Shown here: one piece after another, positions 10,596 to 19,424 of the stretch | Layout of the letters: each line of letters starts with the position of its first letter | How positions within the stretch are numbered: the first letter of the stretch is position 1 | Assembly: GCF_014193585.1 (NCBI RefSeq) | Contig: NZ_BLXY01000002.1 | Location: 930,001 to 994,000 of the forward strand | DNA length: 64,000 nucleotides | Direction of reading: 5' to 3' | Source of the DNA: Geomonas paludis | Lineage (GTDB): Bacteria > Desulfobacterota > Desulfuromonadia > Geobacterales > Geobacteraceae | Translations under genes and position numbers: made by a program | Notes under the pieces: model-generated | Told to the model about the DNA's origin: nothing | Databases searched by the model: none | What the model saw: the letters and a program-made list of their open reading frames with translations, nothing else

Positions 10596-10901
10596 CTATT
10601 GCAAGGCTTCCAGCAGCTGCTTGGTGAGTCGATCGAAGGTCTTGTTGGCGACGTGGGCGTAGTAGATCGCCACGCCGATGGCCATGACGAACTGGGACAG
10701 GATGAAGAGGTACCCGAAGTTGATGGGGCCGATGACCTTGACCCTGAAGGCCTCGGGGAAGTAGCCGGAGATGACCGGGAGCAGGAGGTAGTAGATGGTC
10801 GAGATGATCCACCAGCTGAAGAGGAAGTTCCGTTTCCTGCGCTTTAGCTCGATGAACTTGCTGTGGTTGGCGATTGCTTCCCATTGCTGTTTTTCCGACA
10901 T
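10596..10901 (-). CDS. DUF485 family inner-membrane protein (YjcH-like)
   Basis: The start was taken as ATG 10901 (MSEKQQWEAI...), with AAGGAG eight bases upstream. An in-frame GTG at 10910 directly abuts that site and is less likely. The 101-residue protein has two membrane spans (about 25-48 and 57-80) with a charged N-terminus and FIELKRRKRNFLFSWW before the first span, typical of DUF485. These proteins are almost always encoded just before ActP-type symporters, as here (32 bp gap), and are thought to assist them. Confidence 0.87.
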   Translation of the reverse strand: MSEKQQWEAIANHSKFIELKRRKRNFLFSWWIISTIYYLLLPVISGYFPEAFRVKVIGPINFGYLFILSQFVMAIGVAIYYAHVANKTFDRLTKQLLEALQ

Positions 10902-11014
10902 GGCCGTCACTCCTTCTGTTAGGGTTACCAGCGTCTGGAAGCGGCGCCGCCGCTTCCCTGTTCATTCCCCGGCCTGCGCCGGGGGGCCAATAGCTCCAAA
11001 GAGGTCTCGGTATT

Positions 11015-11854
11015 TCAGGGACGGGCGTAGCCGAACCTGGCGGAGAGGAGTTCCGCGCTCAGCCGCAGGGAAGGGATGATCTCCTGCTCCAGCCGGTCCC
11101 CCAAAAGCCGGAAGGACGGCCCGATCAGCATCAGGGCCCCCACCACCTTGCCGGCGTAGTCCCGGACCGCCACCGCCACGGTCACGACGCCGTCCCCCAT
11201 GCCGCTGCACTCCACCGCGACCCCGTGCTCCCTGATCTGCTCCAGTTCGATGCGCAGCTTGGCAAGGTCCGGTTGCTCCCCCCGGCCGCCGCGCCACCTC
11301 CGGCCGATCTGCTCCAAGAGGTCCCAGGAATCGATGGCCCGCATCACCTTCCCGGCGGCGTTGGCGAAAAAGGGGAAGCGCCTTCCAACCAGCGGCTCCC
11401 CCCGCTCCTGCCGCAGGGGGTCCACCATGTCCAGCAGCAGCACCTCGTCCCCCTTGGAAACCGCCATGTAGACCGCCTCGTTGTGGCGGCGGGCCAGGGC
11501 TTCCAGTACCGGCCGGGCATCCTTCAGGATCGTCACCTCGAGCTCGTCGTCGTGCTCGGACAGCACCGACCGGACCACCGGCCCCAGCACGCTGCTGTTG
11601 CGGACGTTGTGCAACAGGGTGCGGGCGAGTTTCCTGGCGCGGCTCTCGTCGTACTTGCCGCTCTGTATCGCGCACTGCACCAGCCCCTTGTCCTCCAAAA
11701 GCGCCAACAGGAGCCGCGCCCGGTACGGGGTGATGCCCGCCTGGCGCGCCAGCGCCGACAGGGAACATCCCTTGCCCCGGGCGGCGACTATCTCGAGCAG
11801 TTCAACCGCCTTCTGCAACTCGTCAGTGGAAAGCTCACCGTTCTCACGTTCCAT
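11015..11854 (-). CDS. IclR-family transcriptional regulator
   Basis: A 279-residue protein with an N-terminal winged helix (about 12-75; LLEIVAARGKGCSLSALARQAG) and a C-terminal effector-binding domain (about 95-270). The latter includes CSGMGDGVVTVAVAVRDYAGK and a GPSFRL segment, the latter a common feature of IclR ligand domains. Family members bind small organic acids and repress or activate catabolic operons. It lies between the symporter/DUF485 pair and the CoA-transferase gene, all on the minus strand, so it is a natural candidate to control either. Its start is 23 bp from the stop of the CoA-transferase gene, which suggests cotranscription with it. Confidence 0.85.
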   Translation of the reverse strand: MERENGELSTDELQKAVELLEIVAARGKGCSLSALARQAGITPYRARLLLALLEDKGLVQCAIQSGKYDESRARKLARTLLHNVRNSSVLGPVVRSVLSEHDDELEVTILKDARPVLEALARRHNEAVYMAVSKGDEVLLLDMVDPLRQERGEPLVGRRFPFFANAAGKVMRAIDSWDLLEQIGRRWRGGRGEQPDLAKLRIELEQIREHGVAVECSGMGDGVVTVAVAVRDYAGKVVGALMLIGPSFRLLGDRLEQEIIPSLRLSAELLSARFGYARP

Positions 11855-11877
11855 GACTCCACCCTCTCCCGGTCCAG

Positions 11878-13437
11878 CTAGTTCCAGTTGTCGATCTTCA
11901 TGGTCCCTTTTTCCGCGAGGTGCTGCTGCATCTTGAACACCTTGAAGAGCAGGTGCGGCTCATGGCCGACGTTGAGCTCGCAGCACTCGCGCCTGGCCCG
12001 CTCGTAGTATTCCTGCATCAGCGGCTTGTAGTCCGGGTGGACGCATTTGCTGATGATGGTCTTCGCGCGTTCCTGGGGCGAGAGGCCACGCAGGTCGGCG
12101 AGTCCCTGCTCGGTGACCAGGACGTCCAGGTCGTGCTCGGTGTGGTCGACGTGCGGCGCCATGGGAACCACGCAGGTGATGCCGGTGGGGTCGGTCTTCG
12201 AGGGGCGCGTGGACGGGGTGTGCATGATGGAGAGGTAGGCGTTCCTGAGGAAGTCGCCGGAGCCGCCGATGCCGTTGATCATGCGGGTCCCCCCCACGAG
12301 CGTGGAGTTGGCGTGGCCGTAGATGTCGAATTCCACCGGCGTGTTCATGGCGATCACGCCGAGGCGGCGGATCGGCTCCGGGTTGTTGCTGATCTGCATG
12401 GGGCGCAGCACGACCTTCTGGACGTAGAAATCCCAGTTGTCGTAAAGCCGCTTGAAGCCCTGCTCGGAGAGGGAGAGCGAGGTGGAGGAGGCAAAATCGA
12501 GTTTGCCGGAGTCGAAGAAGTCCAGCATGGTGTCCTGGATGACCTCGGTCCACACCTTGACGTTGGAGAAAGGCCCCTTGACCATGCCCCCCACCACCGC
12601 GTTGGCGATGTTGCCGACGCCGGACTGCAGCGGCAGGAGGTTCTTCGGCAGCCGCCCCGCCTTCACCTCGAACTGGAAGAAGTCGAGAATGTGCGCGGCG
12701 ATCTGCTCCGAGGTCTCGTCGGGGTCGGAGAGGGCGCGCCCCTTGTCCGGCAGGCGCGACTCCACGATGGCGAGGATCTTGTCGGGATCGCAGGGAACGT
12801 AGGGGGAACCGATGCGGTCGTCGACCCTGCTGATCAGGTAGGGCTTCTTGTAGGGAGGGCGCTCGGTCATGACGATGTCGTGGATCCCCTCGAACGAGGG
12901 AATGGCGGTGTTGATCTCGATGATCAGCTTGTCCGAGTGCTGGATCACTTCCGTGGCGCAGCCGATGGAGCCACCGAGGATGATGTGGCCTTCCTCGGTG
13001 ATGCCGCTGGCCTCGATGAGCCCCAGGTCGAAGCCGCCCCCCCTCTCCTTGGTGTAGAACCCGTAGGCCAGGTCCTGCGCGTAGACGGAGAGGTGCTTGT
13101 CCCCCATGCGCACCGTGCCGTTGTTGACCTGCTTCTGCACCACCTTGCCGGTCTGGTAGGGCCAGCGTTTGTCGGTCATCAAAAGCGAAGCCCAGCGGTC
13201 CTCGATCTCGGCCCCGATGGAAGCGCCGATGAAGAGGTTGAAACGCATCTTGCCCTGGAGGTTGTTTTTCTCCACGTAATCGGCCAGCGCGGCCGGCACC
13301 ACCTTGGGATAGCCCACCGGGGTGAAGCCGGACCAGCCCAGGTCCATGCCGTTGCGGAAGAAGGGGATGGTGTCCTCGGGGCTCATGATTCGGGTATGCA
13401 GGCTCGTCTTTCGAATCCTTTTATGCAGCTCGCTCAT
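11878..13437 (-). CDS. Acetyl-CoA hydrolase/CoA-transferase family protein (succinyl-CoA:acetate CoA-transferase type)
   Basis: A 519-residue protein of the class I CoA-transferase type (Ach1/Cat1/AarC/ScpC). The catalytic glutamate segment KVWTEVIQD, the FASSTSLSLS segment and GIGGSGDFLRNAYLSI are all conserved. It transfers CoA between acetate, succinate or propionate, so it can activate acetate using TCA-cycle succinyl-CoA, as known in Geobacter. The neighbouring ActP-like symporter and IclR regulator support acetate or propionate use. Its probable promoter lies about 330 bp upstream (13770-13798) and contains a MerR-type operator. ATG 13437 is preceded by GGAGGTTGAA. Confidence 0.9.
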   Translation of the reverse strand: MSELHKRIRKTSLHTRIMSPEDTIPFFRNGMDLGWSGFTPVGYPKVVPAALADYVEKNNLQGKMRFNLFIGASIGAEIEDRWASLLMTDKRWPYQTGKVVQKQVNNGTVRMGDKHLSVYAQDLAYGFYTKERGGGFDLGLIEASGITEEGHIILGGSIGCATEVIQHSDKLIIEINTAIPSFEGIHDIVMTERPPYKKPYLISRVDDRIGSPYVPCDPDKILAIVESRLPDKGRALSDPDETSEQIAAHILDFFQFEVKAGRLPKNLLPLQSGVGNIANAVVGGMVKGPFSNVKVWTEVIQDTMLDFFDSGKLDFASSTSLSLSEQGFKRLYDNWDFYVQKVVLRPMQISNNPEPIRRLGVIAMNTPVEFDIYGHANSTLVGGTRMINGIGGSGDFLRNAYLSIMHTPSTRPSKTDPTGITCVVPMAPHVDHTEHDLDVLVTEQGLADLRGLSPQERAKTIISKCVHPDYKPLMQEYYERARRECCELNVGHEPHLLFKVFKMQQHLAEKGTMKIDNWN

Positions 13438-13769
13438 TTCAACCTCCGTTATTTAATGAAGCACTTTGAGATCAAGATTCGGGGAACCAGTTAGCCATAC
13501 AAGCTGAAATAACAGGTAAATTTTCAAGACCAGCAGCTTCAAAACATAGGTTTGACATGCATAGATACGCCTCCCAATCTGCCGGGATCAGCTGCAGCTT
13601 GCCGCGCACAACGCCACCACGTACCGCACAAAACCGCACCCGTCCTCCATGAACACATTTGACGCCAAGGGCAGATGTGCACCGGAGTTTCCTTTGCAGC
13701 ACCGGCGAAACAATCAGCAAGTGGCGGCTTTACGGCACTTTTTATACGGCAACCGGACATCGCGGTAAA
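13438..13769. other. Long untranslated leader region of the CoA-transferase gene
   Basis: About 330 bp between the predicted promoter and the CoA-transferase ATG. Short open frames exist on the minus strand, but they lack a convincing ribosome site or recognisable protein motif. I see no known riboswitch pattern. If the promoter at 13770-13798 is right, the transcript has an unusually long 5' leader. Confidence 0.4.
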
Positions 13770-13798
13770 AAAATAACAGTCGTTTACGTTAATGTCAA
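13770..13798 (-). promoter_or_regulatory. Predicted promoter with LiuR-like operator, upstream of the CoA-transferase gene
   Basis: On the minus strand a consensus TTGACA (13798-13793) and TATTTT (13775-13770) are 17 bp apart. The 16-bp motif TTTACGTTAATGTCAA (13783-13798) overlaps them exactly as its near-copy does at the thiolase promoter (2224-2239). The shared arrangement over two promoters 11.5 kb apart supports a common regulator, most simply the MerR protein encoded at 13941. Confidence 0.55.
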
Positions 13799-13884
13799 CA
13801 GTAAATAAAACAGAATTATATAAAATTGGTTTCGCGGCTTGTTTCCGTCCGACCGCCGCGCGTTTTCTCCGCACCGAGTATTGG

Positions 13885-13936
13885 TTGACAAAAGAGGGGG
13901 CTTAGCTGAGAATGTCGCAATTTACGTAAAGGTGAA
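13885..13936 (+). promoter_or_regulatory. Predicted promoter and self-operator of the MerR gene
   Basis: TTGACA at 13885-13890 and GAGAAT at 13908-13913 are 17 bp apart. Just downstream, TTTACGTAAAGGTGAA (13921-13936) matches the 16-bp operator motif at 13 of 16 positions. It also contains the AAAGG ribosome site for ATG 13941. Binding there would give autoregulation at the level of initiation. Confidence 0.45.
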
Positions 13937-13940
13937 ACAA

Positions 13941-14357
13941 ATGACGAACGTGCAGAAGGAAGGCGAGACCATCGTTTCGATCAGCGACTTGGCGAAGGAC
14001 CTGGGGCTGACGACGAGGACACTGCGTTACTGGGAAGAGGTGGGGATTGTCGAATCAGTTGAGCGGCAGGACGGCGCCACCAGGGGGTACACCCCCTACT
14101 ACGTCAGAAGGATAAAGTTCATCATCAAGCTCAAAGAGTTGGGGCTGACCATCAAGGAAATGCAGGATCTGTACGCCGCCTACGGGGACGCCAAACAGAC
14201 GGAAAAGATGATCCCGCGCCTCATACAGATACTGGACCTGCATGTGAACAAGGTGGATGAAAAGATGGCGCAACTGGCATCGTTAAGGCAGGACATCGTG
14301 GGGTATCGCCAGAAGATGATGAAGCAGTTCGCGCTCTCCAACGAAAGGGAGCAGTAG
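13941..14357 (+). CDS. MerR-family transcriptional regulator (LiuR-like)
   Basis: The start at ATG 13941 gives 138 residues. The winged-helix DNA-binding domain (about 11-80) contains ISDLAKDLGLTTRTLRYWEEVGIV and RGYTPYYVRRIKFI, typical MerR features. A long dimerisation helix (about 95-130) follows. No metal-binding cysteines are present, so it is not a metal sensor. Its length and type fit LiuR/PsrA-linked acyl-CoA regulators. It is divergent from the CoA-transferase gene, and shared 16-bp motifs point to that gene, the thiolase operon and itself as targets. The ligand, perhaps an acyl-CoA, is unknown. Confidence 0.85.
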   Translation: MTNVQKEGETIVSISDLAKDLGLTTRTLRYWEEVGIVESVERQDGATRGYTPYYVRRIKFIIKLKELGLTIKEMQDLYAAYGDAKQTEKMIPRLIQILDLHVNKVDEKMAQLASLRQDIVGYRQKMMKQFALSNEREQ

Positions 14358-14389
14358 GCGGTCTGCTGCTGCCCCCCTCCAACCGCCTA

Positions 14390-16957
14390 TCAATCCTGCA
14401 GCGTTTCCTTCAGTTTCCGGCCCAGCGACAGCAGGTCGAAAGGCTTCTGTATGAAATGCCTTCCCTCGTCCACCACGCCGCGCTGGGCCACCAGGTCCCT
14501 GGTGTATCCCGACATGAACAGCACCTTGAGGCCGGGACGGAAGGCCTCGATGGCATCGACCATCTCCTTGCCGTTCATCCCCGGCATCACCACGTCGGTG
14601 AGGATGGCATCGATGCGCGTCCCCCCGTCCCTGCAGATGGCGATGGCCTCGTCGGCGCCCGAGGCATGGATCACCGTGTAGCCCAGGTCCCGCAGCGCGC
14701 GCAGCGTCATCTTGCGCACCAGGGCATCGTCTTCGACCAGCAGGATGGTTCCCGAACCGACCAGCGCCGCTTCGACCGCCTCGCCCTCGCCGGCCGCGGC
14801 GGCTCCGGCGCACCTGGGAAAGTTGATCTGGAAGATGCTCCCCTGCCCCGGCTCGCTGTAGACGTTGATGAAGCCGTTATGCTGGCGCACGATGCCGTAG
14901 ACGGTCGCCAGCCCCAGTCCGGTCCCCTTCCCCACCTCCTTGGTAGTGAAGAAAGGCTCGAAGATGCGATCCAGGGTGTCGCGGTCCATGCCGCAGCCGG
15001 TATCGCTCACCGAAAGCTGGACGTAGTCGCCCGGCGAAGCATCGAGGTGGTACTGGCTGTAGCTTTTGTCCACGGTGACATTGGCAGTCGCCACGGTAAG
15101 CACCCCGCCCTTCTCCATGGCGTCCCGGGCGTTCACCGCCAGGTTGACCAGGATCTGGTCCAGCTGCGTCACGTCGGCATTGACCGGCCAGAGGTCGGGG
15201 GCGGGGTGGAAGGTCATCTTGATGTCCTCCCCGATTAGCCGCCCCAGCGTTTTCTGCATCTCAGCGAAGTGCTCGTTCAGGTTCACTTCCCGCGGCGCGA
15301 TCACCTCGTTGCGTGAGAAGGCCAGCAGCTGCCGGGTGATGTCGCTGGAGCGCTTGGCGGCGTGGATGATCTGGTCCAGGTCCTGCCACAGCGGAGTCCC
15401 CTCCTCTGCCTCGCGCAGCGCCAGTTGCGCGCATCCCAGGATCACGCTCAACATGTTGTTGAAGTCGTGCGCCACCCCGCCGGCCAGGCGCCCGATGGAC
15501 TCCATCTTCTGCGACTGGAACAGCTGGGTTTCTAGGAGCTTGCGCTGGGTGATGTCCTCCTTGACCGCCAGGTAATGGGTGATGACCCCGTTTCTGTCCC
15601 TGATGGGCGACACGGTGGCGTGCTCGGAGAAGAGCTCGCCGTTCTTCTTCTTGTTGAGAAACTCCCCTTCCCACACCTTGCCGCCGGCTATGGTCTGCCA
15701 CAGTTTCCGGGACTCCTCCGGATCCGATTTTCCCGACTTCAAAAAGCGCGGGTTGCGGCCGGCGACCTCCTCCAGCGTGTACCCCGTCAACTGGACGAAT
15801 TTCGGGTTGACGAACTCGATGCGCCCGGAGGTGTCGGTGATGACGATGGAGACCGGGCTTTGCTCCACCACCTGGGAGAGCTTGCGCAGGGATTCCTCGT
15901 CCCGCTTGCGCTCCGTGATGTCCTGCATGATGCCGTCGATGTGGGCCAGCACACCCCGGTCGTCGAAGGTGGGGCGCGTGCTCAGGTTGACCCAGATTTT
16001 GGTGCCGTCGCTGCGGTAGAACTCCACCTCGAAGTTCTTCACGCTCTGCCGCTGGTTCATCATGCGGTACAGATCGTCGCGCCGCCTGGGATCGACGTAG
16101 AGCTGCGGCCCGATGTCCACCACGTTTTCCAGCACTTCCTCCGGGGTCTGGTAACCGAGTATGGCGGCGGTGGCGACGTTACAGCTGAGAAACCTCCCCT
16201 CCGGCGTGGTCTGGAAGATCCCCTCCATCGCGTTTTCGAAGATGCCGCGGTACTTGGCCTCGGCGAGCCGCTCCTGCTCCAGCGCCTTCTTCATGCCGGC
16301 GTAGTGGATCAGGTTCTCGATCGCGGAGGAAAGGAGCCCGACCAGGTTGCCGATGCCGAACAGGGCCTCCTCGCCGTCGCTGACCCTGCGGTTGAACTCG
16401 GCGTTCTCCGCGGAGTTTCCCACCGCGATGAGCGCTACGGGATCGGCAGGGTTGCCCAGCGAACAGAGCAGATACTCGTTCATCAACAGCTTGGCGCGGT
16501 ACTCGGAGAGCGCGTGCTGCCGTGAGCCTTCGGTGCAGATGCGGTAGGTCTCGCCGCCAAAGAGCGGAGAGAGGAAGGGGGCCTTGCGGGGGATGCTCAG
16601 GGATGAAACGGCGCTCTCCTCCTCGGCATCGTAGTAGCCGTCCCAGGCACAGACCGCGTAGGCGGCGCCGTCGTCACCTTTCTGGAAGATGAGCACCCGC
16701 TCGTAGTTGAGGCTGTTGATGGCGTAGCCGGTGGCGAGTTCGAAGATGGCCGGGAGGTCGCCGCAGGTGGAGAGCTTGCGGCTCAGGTCGTAGAGCTCGC
16801 TGTACTCCTTGACCTGGGCATCCAGCTGCTCCTGGTAGTCGTAGAGCCTGCTTTCGGCCTTGACCAGCCTCTTCACCTGTTCCGACAGGATCTCGTTCTC
16901 GCGGCGCAGCTGCTCCAGCTCGGCTGCCGGCACCATGTCTTTTGCGGACTCGTTCAT
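14390..16957 (-). CDS. Hybrid sensor histidine kinase (coiled coil, GAF-like, two PAS, kinase, receiver)
   Basis: An 855-residue cytoplasmic hybrid kinase with no membrane segments. In order it has an N-terminal coiled coil (about 10-60), a GAF-like region (about 60-225), PAS (about 232-352), PAS (about 358-475), HisKA with H497 in GGVAHDFNN, an HATPase domain with GTGLGLATVYG, and a receiver with D788 and the conserved Lys near 838. It lies 13 bp downstream of a FIST-domain gene, which probably supplies the sensory input. The partner protein receiving the phosphate is not in this operon. Confidence 0.9.
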   Translation of the reverse strand: MNESAKDMVPAAELEQLRRENEILSEQVKRLVKAESRLYDYQEQLDAQVKEYSELYDLSRKLSTCGDLPAIFELATGYAINSLNYERVLIFQKGDDGAAYAVCAWDGYYDAEEESAVSSLSIPRKAPFLSPLFGGETYRICTEGSRQHALSEYRAKLLMNEYLLCSLGNPADPVALIAVGNSAENAEFNRRVSDGEEALFGIGNLVGLLSSAIENLIHYAGMKKALEQERLAEAKYRGIFENAMEGIFQTTPEGRFLSCNVATAAILGYQTPEEVLENVVDIGPQLYVDPRRRDDLYRMMNQRQSVKNFEVEFYRSDGTKIWVNLSTRPTFDDRGVLAHIDGIMQDITERKRDEESLRKLSQVVEQSPVSIVITDTSGRIEFVNPKFVQLTGYTLEEVAGRNPRFLKSGKSDPEESRKLWQTIAGGKVWEGEFLNKKKNGELFSEHATVSPIRDRNGVITHYLAVKEDITQRKLLETQLFQSQKMESIGRLAGGVAHDFNNMLSVILGCAQLALREAEEGTPLWQDLDQIIHAAKRSSDITRQLLAFSRNEVIAPREVNLNEHFAEMQKTLGRLIGEDIKMTFHPAPDLWPVNADVTQLDQILVNLAVNARDAMEKGGVLTVATANVTVDKSYSQYHLDASPGDYVQLSVSDTGCGMDRDTLDRIFEPFFTTKEVGKGTGLGLATVYGIVRQHNGFINVYSEPGQGSIFQINFPRCAGAAAAGEGEAVEAALVGSGTILLVEDDALVRKMTLRALRDLGYTVIHASGADEAIAICRDGGTRIDAILTDVVMPGMNGKEMVDAIEAFRPGLKVLFMSGYTRDLVAQRGVVDEGRHFIQKPFDLLSLGRKLKETLQD

Positions 16958-16970
16958 TTGGTCTTTCAGC

Positions 16971-18161
16971 TTAGTACACCACGGTGACTACTGAGGTGAA
17001 GTTGTGGAAACAGTTGTACTTGCGGATCGGCCCGATCTCGCCGTAGGTGTAGAAGCCAAGCCACGGCACCTTTCCCCCCAGGTCGCGCTGCAGGGACTGC
17101 ACCAGGTCCATGCGCTCCTGCTCCTTGAACACCACCCGCCCCCGCCCCATGCATTCGAACTGCAGCACGAACTTGGGCGGGTCGCCGCAGAGCTGCTCCT
17201 TGATCTGCCGCGGTATCGAGCGCAGGCCGTTCATCATCAGTTCCTTGTCGCGCCGCACGATCCAGAGCTCGGTTCCTTCGGCGACGTCGGACTGGATGGT
17301 GACGGAGCCGTCGCGGTCGTCCTTGTCGGTTATGTAGCGGATGAAGTACTCCTCGTACCCCTGGCGCAGGTGTTCCGGCGTCTTGAAGCCCAGGCACAGG
17401 TTCAGGGTCGCCTTGTTCCACTTGATGGCCCACTCCTCGTCCAGGTACTCCTTGAGCACCTCCAGGGCCGCCACCCCGTCGATCTCGTAGATGATGTTCC
17501 CCTTGCTGCGGGTGATGGTCCGCTTGGTTCCCACCGGGACGCAGCCGTGGTTGATCCCCCAGGCCACCTGCCCCTTGCCGGACATGACCACGCAGCAGGC
17601 CCCGTCACTGAGCACCTGGTCGTCGTGGTACTGGTAGGTCTTGCGCGAGGCCCAGTTGTCGGCGGCCAGCCCGCCGAAGATGGGGAGCCGTGCCGGCGGG
17701 GCAAGCCCTCCCTCGAAGGCGGCCACGAAGGGGTCGAAGTCGAAGGCGAGCCCGTCCGCCAGCAGGAAGAAGGCGCGGCTGTCCGGTGCCACCAGCGGCG
17801 CGATCTTCTCGGCCAGCCGCTGGCCGGCGACATCGCCCCCCTCCCCTATCCCCGATATGGAGGCGATGGCGAAACGCAACTCGTCGGAGGCTATCGCCAT
17901 GACGCCGACGGCGAAGTTGGATTCGGCGACATCCTGCTGCGCGATGATCCCTTCACCGGAGCAGCCGCACAGCGGCGCGCCGGCGGTAGCCTCGCGGATG
18001 GCGGCGATCAACCGCTGCTGGTGGTACCCCACCGTGGCGAAGACCATGACGAAGTCCGGCCTGGCCACCCCCGCCTGTTCCAGTGCGCTGCGGGCCGCCT
18101 CGTGCCCCGCCTCGACCGGGTTTTTCCGCATGCTGAACCCTATTCCTACCGACGTCCCCAT
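16971..18161 (-). CDS. FIST domain sensory protein
   Basis: The start was chosen at ATG 18161 because GGGAGG lies just ahead; an in-frame ATG at 18173 has no such site. The 396-residue protein has FIST_N (about 30-220; VFATVGYHQQRLIAAIREA, CGCSGEGI) and FIST_C (about 225-375) domains. These domains are known in signal transduction and are proposed to bind small ligands such as amino acids. It has no signal peptide or enzymatic output. The hybrid kinase gene starts 13 bp downstream and a DUF3187 outer-membrane gene ends 35 bp upstream, all in one direction. A ligand-sensing role feeding the kinase is inference. Confidence 0.88.
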   Translation of the reverse strand: MGTSVGIGFSMRKNPVEAGHEAARSALEQAGVARPDFVMVFATVGYHQQRLIAAIREATAGAPLCGCSGEGIIAQQDVAESNFAVGVMAIASDELRFAIASISGIGEGGDVAGQRLAEKIAPLVAPDSRAFFLLADGLAFDFDPFVAAFEGGLAPPARLPIFGGLAADNWASRKTYQYHDDQVLSDGACCVVMSGKGQVAWGINHGCVPVGTKRTITRSKGNIIYEIDGVAALEVLKEYLDEEWAIKWNKATLNLCLGFKTPEHLRQGYEEYFIRYITDKDDRDGSVTIQSDVAEGTELWIVRRDKELMMNGLRSIPRQIKEQLCGDPPKFVLQFECMGRGRVVFKEQERMDLVQSLQRDLGGKVPWLGFYTYGEIGPIRKYNCFHNFTSVVTVVY

Positions 18162-18196
18162 ACATCCTCCCATCGCCGGGTTAAAACCGAAAACCT

Positions 18197-19246
18197 TTAG
18201 AACTGGTGCCCCACCCCAAGGTGCAGCGCCACGTCGGGAGAGGCGCCGACGGTGACGTCCTCGCTCAGGGCGATATCCAGGGTGGTGCGTGGCGAGAACG
18301 CGACGGTCCCGCCGAAGATGACCTGCATGGCGCCGGAGCTCAGCTCCGAGAATGCGCTGTCCCTGAAGAAGGCGCTGTGACCGGACAGTTGCGCCTTCAA
18401 GGCGAAGCCGTCGGCGGGAGCCCACCCCAGCCCCAGGGTGCCGAAGCCGGCCAGGTTATTGTGCTGGTCCTTCAGCACCTGCCCGTCGGTCATCGCCAGG
18501 CCGCCGGCGGCCGCGAAAACGGTGGCATGTCCCCATCGGCCCGGCAGGGCATAATCGCTGCTGCCGGTGAGCCACAGGGCGAGATCGGTGCTGCCGCTGC
18601 CGGTCAGACGCGAACTGCTTCCGGTGGGGAGCTTGAGGCTTCCCCGTAGCGCGACGGCGACCGGGTTGACGCCGCCATCGCGGTAGAGCTGCCATGCCCC
18701 GTTGAACCTCACATCGCCGATCCCCAGACCGTCGCGGTCCATCTCCAGGCGCTGCTGTCCGTCCCTGGCGTACGCGAAGCGGAGCTGCCCCTTGGGGGCG
18801 TCCGGCCTCTGCCCCTGGGGGAGGCCGAAGAACTCGTGCCAGTCCTCGATGAAGCCGTCGAAGATGCCGCCGTTGTAGGCGACCAGCGGGAGGTCCATCC
18901 CCACCTCCCCCCCTTGCCCGACACCGTAGCGCAGCGCCAGCGTGATGCGCTCCCCCTCGCCATCCACGAGGAGCGTCTCCCGGGCCGTTTCCCGCTTCAG
19001 GTAGCTGTTGGCGACATCCACGGCCACAAGCGTCCATGCCTTCCCCGTCCGCTGCACGACCGCGCTTTCCGCAGCAGGAAGCCCGTAGATCTGGACCAGC
19101 GGGCTTTGGTTGAAGGTGTAAAACGGCGTGATCGCCAGCGGTTCCGCCTGGCAGGGACGCCCCCAGACTGCGAGCAGTAGCACCGCAGCACATAAGACTC
19201 TCTTAATCGGAGAGCGCATCGTCATTGAAAAGGACATGGTTGTCAT
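18197..19246 (-). CDS. DUF3187 family outer-membrane protein
   Basis: A 349-residue protein with an N-terminal signal peptide (about 1-34, ending near CQAEPLAI). It has alternating beta-strand segments and ends with a terminal Phe (GVGHQF), the usual outer-membrane barrel signature. LKLPTGSSSRLTGSGSTDLAL is a typical DUF3187 motif. The function of the family is not known. It is the first gene of an operon with a FIST sensor and a hybrid kinase. Several Met codons lie close together at the start (MTTMSFSMTM), and ATG 19228 is an alternative. Confidence 0.8.
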   Translation of the reverse strand: MTTMSFSMTMRSPIKRVLCAAVLLLAVWGRPCQAEPLAITPFYTFNQSPLVQIYGLPAAESAVVQRTGKAWTLVAVDVANSYLKRETARETLLVDGEGERITLALRYGVGQGGEVGMDLPLVAYNGGIFDGFIEDWHEFFGLPQGQRPDAPKGQLRFAYARDGQQRLEMDRDGLGIGDVRFNGAWQLYRDGGVNPVAVALRGSLKLPTGSSSRLTGSGSTDLALWLTGSSDYALPGRWGHATVFAAAGGLAMTDGQVLKDQHNNLAGFGTLGLGWAPADGFALKAQLSGHSAFFRDSAFSELSSGAMQVIFGGTVAFSPRTTLDIALSEDVTVGASPDVALHLGVGHQF

Positions 19247-19364
19247 AGCGGGTCCGGTGGACTGGTAGATGTAGACGGTTCAACAGATGGTACATGAGGT
19301 TGAAGATAATGGCAAACAAAGCTGAAGGTAATGGCTCACACTGCGGCAGGGGGAAAGCGGCATG

Positions 19365-19393
19365 AAAAAAGGCTGTCCGCTGGCGGACAGCCC
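19365..19393 (-). terminator. Rho-independent terminator after the YtxH gene
   Basis: The stem GGCTGTCCGC/GCGGACAGCC has a 2-nt loop and is followed on the minus strand by TTTTTT. It lies about 30 bp past the YtxH-like stop and closes the holin/DUF3618/YtxH operon. Confidence 0.85.
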
Positions 19394-19424
19394 CTGCTCG
19401 AACTTACCGGCTCAACACCCGGCG

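Noticed and set aside
13472-13720. Open frame on the minus strand upstream of the CoA-transferase gene as a small gene
   Set aside because: No ribosome site and no protein-like pattern; it lies in the predicted leader.
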